In this document: in pieces, positions 1 to 5,167 of the stretch
Position numbering within the stretch: position 1 is the first letter of the stretch
Layout of the letters: every line of letters starts with the position of its first letter
Assembly (NCBI GenBank): GCA_014191535.1
Contig: BJHC01000081.1
Location: 1-5,527, forward strand
Source: Cyanobium sp.
GTDB lineage: Bacteria; Cyanobacteriota; Cyanobacteriia; PCC-6307; Cyanobiaceae
Direction of reading: 5' to 3'
Length of the DNA stretch: 5,527 nt
Program-made: the position numbers and the translations under genes
Notes under the pieces: generated by a model
Told to the model about the DNA's origin: nothing
The model's input: only the letters and a program-made list of their open reading frames with translations
Databases searched by the model: none

Positions 1-746
1 CCGGCTGGCCGGGGGAGGGCCAACAGATCCGTGAGGGCCCAGGCCCCTTGGCCCTTCTGGGGCTCCGGCAGCTGGAGCCATCCCTGGGGGCTGGCCTGGG
101 GGGCGTCGGCCGCTGCCCGGCCGGCGGGCCACCACCAGCGCAGCAAGCGCACCTGATCAGTGGGGTCCTGTAGGAGCGGCCGCTCCGCCGCCATCAGCAA
201 TTCCAGGCTGTTTCCCGGCGTTGGCAGTTGGGTGAGCGACTCCGGCCCGGCGTTGCTGGCCAGGCCGACCCCCGGGGCCGCCTGCCAGTCCGGCGGCAGG
301 GGCACGGTCTGCAGCGTGCGGCCATCCCTGGGGTTGATCCGCAGCAGCCCCGGCGGCCGCTCCGGCGTGCGCCGCCCTTCGCTGGCCATCCAGAGCTGGT
401 CGCCCGCCAGCACCATGCCCTCCCCATCCAGGGCCCCGCCATCGCTGCTGTTGATGGGGCGCTGCCGCAGCAGCCGGGGGGATCCTGAGGGGGATGGCCA
501 ACCCCAGAGGCTGAGTTCCGCCTGGGGCAGATCACTGAGCAACCAGAGTTGCCGTTCGCGGTGGCCGTAGGCGATGGCGGAGAAGCCACCGATCGTCTCC
601 CCCGCGCGCCCCTGCCGCGGCAGGGGGCGCTCCCACTGGAGGCTCCAGCTCGACACGGGCGAGCACTCCAAGGCCTGGGCCATTCCGGCGCCCATCAGGC
701 TCAGCCCGAGGCCAACACTCAGTAGCCGAGGTTTCAGCGTTGCCAT
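1..746 (-). CDS. Phytase-like esterase, secreted (5' part of gene, runs off left edge)
   Basis: I read 248 codons without a stop from an ATG at 746 to the left edge, so the C-terminus is missing. Residues 1-25 look like a Sec signal peptide: Lys5 and Arg7, a hydrophobic run around LLSVGLGLSLMGAG, and an AQA site before LEC. This suggests export to the periplasm. The rest resembles the 'esterase-like activity of phytase' beta-propeller family (PF13449 by recall): FSAIAY at 55-60, LLSD at 69-72, LDGEGM at 106-111, WMASEGR at 119-125, NAGPESL at 165-171 and AAERPL at 186-191, in the family order. Members are proposed to hydrolyse phosphate or other esters, but true phytase activity is rarely shown and I do not infer a substrate. 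The start overlaps the upstream RCK gene by 13 bp in another frame, so the pair is probably co-transcribed and translationally coupled. No good Shine-Dalgarno precedes the ATG. Confidence in the family is fairly high, in the reaction low. Confidence 0.85.
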   Translation of the reverse strand, partial: MATLKPRLLSVGLGLSLMGAGMAQALECSPVSSWSLQWERPLPRQGRAGETIGGFSAIAYGHRERQLWLLSDLPQAELSLWGWPSPSGSPRLLRQRPINSSDGGALDGEGMVLAGDQLWMASEGRRTPERPPGLLRINPRDGRTLQTVPLPPDWQAAPGVGLASNAGPESLTQLPTPGNSLELLMAAERPLLQDPTDQVRLLRWWWPAGRAAADAPQASPQGWLQLPEPQKGQGAWALTDLLALPRPA

Positions 747-2647
747 GGCACCACACGGCAGTCGATGCGGTAACGCTGCAGCTCCCGCGCCAGCAGTTCA
801 GCCACATCCTGATCCAGGGCATCGGTTTGCTGCCACTGGCCGTCGAGCCAGTTCAGCAGGGCCCCGGGGGGGAGCCCCAGGAAACGGGCCAGCACCTGTT
901 GCACCACAAAGCCATCCTGGCGGCCTGCGGTACCCCGCAACTCCACTCGCCACGCCGGGGGAGACATCTGGCCCGCCTCCACCCGCTGAAGACTGCGCAG
1001 ATTCGCCAGCACGGTGAGTTCATCGCCCGCGTGCACCTGCCACTCCAGCGGCGGGATGGCGGTGAGCTGGCCACTGCGGCTGCGCTGCAGCGTGAGCACG
1101 TTGAGGCCGTAGCCATTCTCCAGCCGGGCCACGGTGTGACCGGTGAGTGGATCGTTGGGGGTGAGCTGATAGCGCACCACGAGGTGATGCTCCCCCCGCA
1201 CCCGCACCACCCGTTCCACCCGCTCGCCAAAGGCGGTTGCCACCACCGCATCGGCGGCGATATCCATGCCGGAGATCACCGTGATGCCCCCCAGCAGGGT
1301 GCCCAGTTGATCGCTGGCGGCCATGGCGTGGGCCAGCACCGCCAGCCGAGCCCGCGGATGGTGCTGTTGCACCTCCAGCACCGCCTGCATGTTGGTCAGC
1401 AGGTTGTTGGAGAGGGCGGCGATTCCCACCAGCTCCGTGTGGCGCAGGCTGTGCAACCGCTGCCGCACCCCGGCCAAGCCATCCTGCAAGCCGCCGTGTT
1501 GCACGCCGATGCCCTGCGCCGACAAGAGGGCGGCGAGGGGCTCGGCAATGTCGCCGGCCTCCATCAACAGCACCTGACGGCTGCCACGGCGCGGCCGCTG
1601 GGGCCGTTGCAGGCCCAGCCGGTTGGAGAGCAGCCGCTCCAGGATCAAGGCCACCAGGCAGGAGGTGAGCACCGTGCCCAGCAGCGCGTAGAGCAGCCCC
1701 AGGCTGAGTTGAAGCTCCGTGGCGCGGCTGAGCAGGTTGAGGGGGTCGATGTATTCCCCCTGCAGCAGGCCGAGGGTCACCACCAGACCCCTCCGCCACT
1801 GCCCCTGCTCGCTGAACAGCGCCACCCCCAGCGCCAGGGCACTGATCAGCACGATCGCGGCTGCGGCCATCGGCCGGCTGATGGGGCGCCGCCGCAGCGC
1901 GCTCCATCCCTCCCAGCGTTGGAGCCGTTGCCAGGGCAACGGCTCCTTGGGCCGCGGGTCGGCCTGGGCCCGCCCCGGCCCGTTGTGCAGCGCAATGTGC
2001 AGCGGTTCCCCGGCGTGCTCCGGGGTGCGCAGCCGGCGGTGCGGGCCCGAGGCTGGCTCGTCGCCCCCCGCCAGCAGAACAACACTGCCGTTGCCCGACG
2101 CGGTGGTGAGCTGGGTCACGGCGGCATCCGGATGCAGGGACGCTGCGAGGGCGGCGGCCGTGAGCATCAGAGGGTTCACCACGGCGAGATTGGGGAGCCG
2201 TTGCTCCAACAACTGCCCGAGGCCCTGCTCCTGGCCACTGGCCCGCACCACCACCTCCGCCTCCGGATTCAGCAGCCGCACCTGCAGCGCCGCCTCCAGA
2301 TTCACCTGGCTGTCCTGGCTCAACAGCAGCACGGCCCGGCAGTGCTCCACCCCCGCCCGCCGCAGCACCGCCGCCTGGCGCATATCCCCGAAGACGAGGC
2401 GTTCCCCAAACTCCTGCTCCAGCTCCGGGCTGCGCCACATCGGGCGCCGCAGATCGCAGCCCGTGAGGGGAACGCCGAACCCCTGGAGGCGTTGCAGGCA
2501 GGCCTGACCCAGGGCCCCGAGACCGCAGACCAACAGCGCGTGGGGCGGCTCCCCACGGCCAGCATTCGGGGTGGGGTCGCCCGGGAAGCCGCTGCTCGGG
2601 TCGGAGCGCAAGGGGCCTGGCGCCACTGGCCTGACCGTAGGCACCAC
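734..2647 (-). CDS. RCK/TrkA-N domain two-helix membrane protein, K+ channel-like
   Basis: A 637-residue protein, probably in the cytoplasmic membrane. Residues 37-165 form an RCK (TrkA-N) Rossmann domain: GLGALG at 42-47, Asp65 ending strand 2, and FGDMR at 86-90, all typical of NAD/nucleotide-binding RCK domains. Two membrane helices lie at about 260-278 and 313-337. Between them a pore-helix-like stretch (VVTL, 289-292) leads to a segment where a K+ channel would carry TVGYG, but that signature is absent. Residues 358-480 look like a second RCK N-domain without the glycine motif (MEAGDIAEP). Residues 485-555 look like an RCK_C (TrkA-C) domain with a GDELTVLA end. About 80 C-terminal residues are unassigned. 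The role is probably ion transport or its regulation, but the ion is unknown. The GTG start at 2647 is the first in-frame start after a stop. A GAAGGA lies 11 nt upstream, rather far. The gene probably forms an operon with the downstream phytase-like gene. Confidence 0.88.
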   Translation of the reverse strand: MVPTVRPVAPGPLRSDPSSGFPGDPTPNAGRGEPPHALLVCGLGALGQACLQRLQGFGVPLTGCDLRRPMWRSPELEQEFGERLVFGDMRQAAVLRRAGVEHCRAVLLLSQDSQVNLEAALQVRLLNPEAEVVVRASGQEQGLGQLLEQRLPNLAVVNPLMLTAAALAASLHPDAAVTQLTTASGNGSVVLLAGGDEPASGPHRRLRTPEHAGEPLHIALHNGPGRAQADPRPKEPLPWQRLQRWEGWSALRRRPISRPMAAAAIVLISALALGVALFSEQGQWRRGLVVTLGLLQGEYIDPLNLLSRATELQLSLGLLYALLGTVLTSCLVALILERLLSNRLGLQRPQRPRRGSRQVLLMEAGDIAEPLAALLSAQGIGVQHGGLQDGLAGVRQRLHSLRHTELVGIAALSNNLLTNMQAVLEVQQHHPRARLAVLAHAMAASDQLGTLLGGITVISGMDIAADAVVATAFGERVERVVRVRGEHHLVVRYQLTPNDPLTGHTVARLENGYGLNVLTLQRSRSGQLTAIPPLEWQVHAGDELTVLANLRSLQRVEAGQMSPPAWRVELRGTAGRQDGFVVQQVLARFLGLPPGALLNWLDGQWQQTDALDQDVAELLARELQRYRIDCRVVPWQR

Positions 2648-2714
2648 GGCATGAGTTGTCCTTCACCGTTCCTTCATCGAAGCGGTTCAGCATGTCTGCA
2701 TCGAAGGGTTCGTA
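2648..2714. promoter_or_regulatory. Divergent intergenic region between RCK gene and CNB-domain gene
   Basis: This 67-bp gap must hold the signals for both divergent genes, unless they start inside each other. I see no convincing -10/-35 pair on either strand. On the minus strand there are two GAAGGA motifs, 2659-2664 and 2670-2675, 11 bp apart. On the plus strand GAAGGG at 2703-2708 sits 6 nt before the ATG at 2715 and is a good ribosome binding site. An imperfect tandem repeat also spans the region (listed separately). Confidence 0.5.
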
Positions 2715-2717
2715 ATG
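2675..2717 (+). repeat. Imperfect tandem repeat ending in ATG, 20 and 19 bp
   Basis: Copy 1 (2675-2694) reads CATCGAAGCGGTTCAGCATG and copy 2 (2699-2717) reads CATCGAAGGGTTCGTAATG. They differ by one deleted C and three substitutions near the end. Copy 2 contains the ribosome binding site and start codon of the CNB-domain gene. Copy 1 contains a similar GAAGCGG and an ATG that opens a 7-codon frame. A local duplication of the translation start is the simplest reading. Paired regulator sites 24 bp apart are an alternative. Confidence 0.6.
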
Positions 2718-3098
2718 GACGTCTCGGCACTGCACACCATTCAGGCTCTGGCTGGCAGCATCGCGGTGCGACGGTTGCAGCCCCAGCAAGTCCTGTATCA
2801 GCTTGGCGACCCGGGGGACAGCATTTTCTGCATCCTCAGCGGCTCGATCGAACTGGCCTGGGAGGGCGGCGGCCGTGAATGCTTTCAAGCAGGGCAGGTG
2901 TTCGGTGTGGGGGCCCTGGTCACTCCCGACCACCGCCGCCACGCCAGCGCCCGGGCCCTGGCCGTGAGCGAGGTGCTGGAGATGAACCGCGAGGAATTCC
3001 TGTTCGCCGTGCAGGAATCGCCGATGTTTGCGGTGGAGTTGCTGGCCTCCCTCGAGCAACGGCTGCGCCGCTCCCAGCAACAGGATCCGGAGCCTTAA
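2715..3098 (+). CDS. Stand-alone cyclic nucleotide-binding (CRP-type) domain protein
   Basis: A 127-residue soluble protein made almost entirely of one CRP-type cyclic-nucleotide-binding beta-roll. Residues 26-47 carry the VLYQLGDPGDSIF-ILSGSIEL pattern (strands and the G-D-x-x-D turn). Residues 63-82 correspond to the phosphate-binding cassette, FGVGAL to HRRHASARAL. The C-terminal part (MNREEFLFAVQESP and a helix ending near RLRR) matches the domain's closing helices. There is no helix-turn-helix, kinase or channel segment, so it is not a CRP/FNR transcription factor by itself. The Glu that binds the ribose in the CRP cassette (Gly-Glu) is Val65 here, while an Arg before HASA remains, so the ligand may not be cAMP. 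The ATG at 2715 is preceded by GAAGGG with 6 nt spacing, a well-supported start. The gene is divergent from the RCK membrane gene and its stop overlaps the convergent corA stop. A role as a sensor or adaptor for a neighbouring transporter is only a guess from position. Confidence 0.88.
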   Translation: MDVSALHTIQALAGSIAVRRLQPQQVLYQLGDPGDSIFCILSGSIELAWEGGGRECFQAGQVFGVGALVTPDHRRHASARALAVSEVLEMNREEFLFAVQESPMFAVELLASLEQRLRRSQQQDPEP

Positions 3099-4213
3099 CG
3101 GCGACTGCCCGTCCAGTCTTCAAACCAACCGCGCCGCCAGAGCATGGCCGTTTGGATGGTGGCGATCGCACCCATCAGCAGCAGGGCAGCTGTGTAGCCA
3201 TAGCGCCAATCCAGCTCGGGCATGTTGGCGAAGTTCATGCCGTAGATGCCGGCGATGAAGGTGAGGGGGGCAAAGATCGTGGACACGATCGTGAGGGTTT
3301 TCATGATCTGGTTCATGCGGTTGCCGCTGCTGGCCATGTGGGCCTCGGTCACCGCATCGCACTGGTGGCGAAGGATTTCGCAGCTTTCGAAGATCTGTTC
3401 GACGTTCTGCGCCATCTCCTGAAAACCCAGCAGACCGTCGGGGCCCATCACCGGCTGGTTCTGCCGCAGAAACAGCAGGATCTGGTGGCGCAGGGGCCAG
3501 AGCTGCTGCCGAATCCGGCGCAGGTTGCCGCGCAGTTGATACGTGCGATTCAGCACCCGTGGGCGTGGATCGCGCAGGGCCGTCTCCTCCAGGTCATCCA
3601 GCCGACTGGCCATCTGCTCCAGCATCGGAAAAATGCCATCCAGCAGGTGGTCCACCAGGTAGTGCAAGAGATCGTCGCGGTCCTCCGCGGTGGCCGCTGG
3701 TCGTTTCTGCAGCAGCCAGTCGGTGAGTGAGGGGAAGGGCTCCGCACTCGGGGCCTCCTCGATGGAGATCAGCACCCGTCGGGTGAGCACCATCCCCACC
3801 TGGTCGCTCACCAGGTTCATGGGGTCAACGGCAAAGCGCAGCCGGTGCACCACCAGGGCGATCACCTCTCCGAGGGAATCCACCCTGGGAACCTGGGGGG
3901 TTTCGATCACCAGTGGGGTGAACACCTCCGGCACGCCGCAGGCCTCCAACACCGCAGCAATGCGGTGGGGTTGAGCGATGCCACAGATGCGGATCCACAG
4001 GGGCGCCCCCTGCTGGATCAGCCCCTGCAGTTGCTCGAGGCTGAGCTGGCGGTGCAGAACGCTGGCCTGGGGCTCGAGAACCACAGCCGAGAGGGTGGTG
4101 TTGGCACGGCCGTCCGCTAGGTAGAGGCTGGTGGGCATCTGCCCGGGCCTGTCCTCCAGGCGACGGGAGTCGAGTGATCCCGGCGTGGGCCTCAGCTGAG
4201 GCAGGCTTGGCAT
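3095..4213 (-). CDS. corA: CorA-family Mg2+/Co2+ transporter
   Basis: A 372-residue inner-membrane protein of the CorA metal-ion transporter family, which forms pentameric Mg2+ (also Co2+/Ni2+) channels. The cytoplasmic part has an alpha/beta domain followed by the long pore-lining helix with regions such as LPxLEQMASRLDDLEE-like heptads (SRLDDLEETALRD at about 203-215). The first membrane helix (about 308-324) ends in the invariant YGMNF, with GMN at 325-327, followed by the MPEL loop at 331-334 that guards the pore mouth. A second helix (about 340-357) ends in basic WRR. All key family residues are present and the length is normal. I chose the ATG at 4213 because GGGGTGA (4219-4225, one mismatch to the ideal Shine-Dalgarno) lies 5 nt upstream. 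A GTG at 4222 would add three residues. The gene stands alone on its strand, converging with the CNB-domain gene by a shared TTAA. Expression control is not visible; no M-box riboswitch was recognised upstream. Confidence 0.95.
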   Translation of the reverse strand: MPSLPQLRPTPGSLDSRRLEDRPGQMPTSLYLADGRANTTLSAVVLEPQASVLHRQLSLEQLQGLIQQGAPLWIRICGIAQPHRIAAVLEACGVPEVFTPLVIETPQVPRVDSLGEVIALVVHRLRFAVDPMNLVSDQVGMVLTRRVLISIEEAPSAEPFPSLTDWLLQKRPAATAEDRDDLLHYLVDHLLDGIFPMLEQMASRLDDLEETALRDPRPRVLNRTYQLRGNLRRIRQQLWPLRHQILLFLRQNQPVMGPDGLLGFQEMAQNVEQIFESCEILRHQCDAVTEAHMASSGNRMNQIMKTLTIVSTIFAPLTFIAGIYGMNFANMPELDWRYGYTAALLLMGAIATIQTAMLWRRGWFEDWTGSRR

Positions 4214-4218
4214 GCAAC

Positions 4219-4225
4219 TCACCCC
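4219..4225 (-). promoter_or_regulatory. Ribosome binding site of corA
   Basis: The minus strand reads GGGGTGA here, five nucleotides before the ATG at 4213. It decides between that ATG and the GTG at 4222, which would lie inside this site. Confidence 0.6.
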
Positions 4226-4349
4226 AGAACACCGACCCTAGGCAGCGCCTTGCGGGTGCACCACGTTTGGGTGTTGACGTTGCCACGGTGTTGCCGATCA
4301 CAGCCCATGCTGCGGCTTTCGATGAGGGTGGGGACCCCTTGAATCGCCC
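4226..4349. other. Gene-free stretch between corA and the small plus-strand genes
   Basis: About 120 bp upstream of corA, and of the small plus-strand frames if they are genes. It should carry both promoters. A TTGACG at 4274-4279 on the plus strand resembles a -35 box, but no -10 hexamer occurs at 16-18 bp spacing. On the minus strand, TAGGGT (4236-4241 region) is a weak -10 candidate for corA without a clear -35. I see no riboswitch, RNA gene or repeat. Confidence 0.4.
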
Positions 4350-4535
4350 ATGGTGGCTTCCCTTCGTCCTTGGATTGCGCCCGTGGTTTCTTGCCTGGCG
4401 ATTCAGGCCGTTTGGTTCGGTGTGGTGCGTGCCATCGATCTCAAGCTTCTCTACCAATCCTCGCAACGCCCTGTTCTTAGTTTGGAGATCGATCGCGATC
4501 CCTCCGATGAACGCCAGTTCCGGAACTTGGGCTGA
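4350..4535 (+). CDS. Hypothetical 61-residue single-helix membrane peptide
   Basis: I do not recognise a family. The ATG at 4350 opens 61 codons. Residues 8-29 (WIAPVVSCLAIQ, then AVWFGVVRAI) would form one membrane helix, followed by a hydrophilic tail rich in Asp, Glu and Arg (EIDRDPSDERQFRN). Codon choice looks ordinary for the window (GTG, CTG, GCC, CGC), though with more A/T at third positions than in the large genes. No close Shine-Dalgarno is seen; a GAGGGTGGGG lies about 16 nt upstream, too far. Its last 29 bp overlap the start of the next small frame in another frame, which could mean translational coupling, or that only one of the two is real. Confidence 0.4.
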   Translation: MVASLRPWIAPVVSCLAIQAVWFGVVRAIDLKLLYQSSQRPVLSLEIDRDPSDERQFRNLG

Positions 4536-4677
4536 AATTCAAGACCTCGAGCGCTTCCGCGATTGGTTGGCCTCCCTGGCACAGGGGCAGCAGGCGCCGA
4601 TGGAAGAAGCCCTCGTGGAACAGTGGCAGCAGGACCTCAAGGCACCGGGAGAACGGCTGTCACAGCTGTTTTTTTGA
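4507..4677 (+). CDS. Hypothetical 56-residue soluble peptide ending in a terminator
   Basis: I do not recognise a family. From the ATG at 4507 the frame encodes 56 residues, probably mostly alpha-helical and amphipathic (LERFRDWLASLAQ, then MEEALVEQWQQDL), rich in Gln and Glu. From about residue 14 onward codon use is strongly G/C-ending (CTC, GAG, CGC, TTC, GCC, CTG), like the proven genes, which is the main reason to believe it. The first dozen codons look less coding-like and no Shine-Dalgarno is visible, so the start is uncertain. The frame stays open upstream to beyond 4174 but without a good start. The last codons (CGG CTG TCA CAG CTG TTT TTT) form the hairpin and U-tract of an intrinsic terminator, with the TGA straddling its end. 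Confidence 0.5.
   Translation: MNASSGTWAEIQDLERFRDWLASLAQGQQAPMEEALVEQWQQDLKAPGERLSQLFF
4652..4675 (+). terminator. Intrinsic terminator overlapping the end of the small gene
   Basis: The stem is AACGGCTG (4652-4659) paired with CAGCTGTT (4663-4670) around a TCA loop. It has eight pairs including one G-T, and is followed by an unbroken T-run at 4669-4675. This is a classical Rho-independent terminator for plus-strand transcription. On the minus strand the hairpin is followed by TCTCCC, a poor U-tract, so it should work mainly in one direction. It lies inside the coding frame, with the stop codon TGA beginning on the last T. Confidence 0.75.
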
Positions 4678-4704
4678 ACGCCTGCCCCACCCCTGGGGGG
4701 GCGC

Positions 4705-5055
4705 TCAGTTGCCGTTGCCAGCCACCGCACTGCTGCGGCCCTGGGGCGCTCCCGCCAGGGCAGAGCCCAGGGATGCGCTGAGTTGGCGGTGAAAGCGGCT
4801 GTACTCCCCCTGCGCCATCAGGCCTTCTCGCATGGGTGGGTGGAGTAAGGACGCCTGGAGCAGCTGAAACAACATCAGAACCTCTTTGGAGGAGAGGCAA
4901 ATCAGATGCTCCGATGCCTCAGATGTGGGCTCTGTTGAGGGGGCATCGACGTCAATGTGGGGCCTTATCCTGTTCTTAATGTGAACCGATGTGAGCTTCA
5001 CGCAATGTTGCTGTTGCAGGCCAACGTAGCAGGTGCTCCCGTTCTGTAACGGCAT
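4705..5055 (-). CDS. Small hypothetical protein, up to 116 residues
   Basis: No family recognised. The convincing part is the C-terminal two thirds: a helical segment (SSKEVLMLFQLLQASL at about 55-70) followed by REGLMAQGEYSRFHRQLS and an Ala/Gly-rich tail. Codons in this part are G/C-ending and coding-like. No signal peptide or membrane helix is clear. The start is uncertain. The ATG at 5055 has GAGG only 3 nt upstream and falls inside the candidate Pho box of the divergent gene. A GTG at 5001 would shorten the protein to 98 residues. The first ~35 residues have more A/T-ending codons, which favours a later start. A strong AGGATAAGG around residue 30 has no in-frame ATG, GTG or TTG after it at normal spacing. 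The gene is convergent with the small plus-strand frame (27 bp gap) and divergent from the CHAD gene. Confidence 0.55.
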   Translation of the reverse strand: MPLQNGSTCYVGLQQQHCVKLTSVHIKNRIRPHIDVDAPSTEPTSEASEHLICLSSKEVLMLFQLLQASLLHPPMREGLMAQGEYSRFHRQLSASLGSALAGAPQGRSSAVAGNGN

Positions 5056-5071
5056 AACCTCGGCTTAACTT
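5053..5071 (+). promoter_or_regulatory. Candidate Pho box (SphR/PhoB site) before the CHAD gene
   Basis: Two 8-bp units with 3-bp spacing, giving an 11-bp repeat: CATAACCT (5053-5060), CGG, CTTAACTT (5064-5071). The pattern known for cyanobacterial SphR sites is tandem PyTTAAPyPy(T/A) with 3-bp spacers. Unit 2 matches all eight positions and unit 1 seven. A third unit at 5075 does not match. The orientation points at the CHAD gene. No clear -10 hexamer follows. Confidence 0.45.
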
Positions 5072-5073
5072 TT

Positions 5074-5088
5074 TCAACCCTGGGTTGA
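5074..5088. promoter_or_regulatory. Perfect 15-bp palindrome, possible operator
   Basis: TCAACCC-T-GGGTTGA is a perfect dyad with 7-bp arms around one base. It lies just after the Pho-box-like repeats in the divergent region. Allowing a 2-nt gap the symmetry extends to CTTT at 5069-5072 and AAAG at 5092-5095. The one-base centre suits a dimeric regulator better than an RNA hairpin, and no T-run follows. I do not recognise the regulator. Confidence 0.4.
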
Positions 5089-5167
5089 CTGAAAGTAGCG
5101 GTTGCGACGGTTCGCCCCTGTGACGCCGGCTTCGGATCTGCCCGCACGGCTCGCTGGGTCGGAGCTG

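Noticed and set aside
740..2878. Very long open frame (712 codons) on the plus strand opposite the RCK gene
   Set aside because: It is the antisense shadow of a GC-rich gene. Its product is mostly His, Gln, Arg and Leu without domain patterns, while the minus strand carries clear RCK motifs.
1020..3080. 686-codon minus-strand frame crossing the RCK gene, intergenic region and CNB gene
   Set aside because: It yields low-complexity Gly/Ala/Arg sequence and is out of frame with the recognised domains on both strands, so it is a high-GC artefact.
3162..3169. HIP1 octamer GCGATCGC inside corA
   Set aside because: A single copy is consistent with a cyanobacterium but is not a feature of this locus.
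4274..4311. Promoter with TTGACG as -35
   Set aside because: No -10-like hexamer at 16-18 bp. The nearest candidate (CATGCT) is 26 bp away.
4684..4702. GCCCC...GGGGC hairpin between the convergent small genes as a terminator
   Set aside because: Neither strand has a T-run after it. The hairpin just upstream at 4652-4675 explains plus-strand termination much better.
4988..5000. GTGAGCTTCAC dyad as a CRP-type site
   Set aside because: The arms are separated by three bases rather than six, and it lies in or beside coding sequence, so it does not fit the CRP consensus.
5084..5112. TTGACT near 5085-5090 as a -35 box for the CHAD gene
   Set aside because: The hexamer is part of the palindrome and the sequence 17 bp downstream (about ACGGTT) does not resemble a -10 box.
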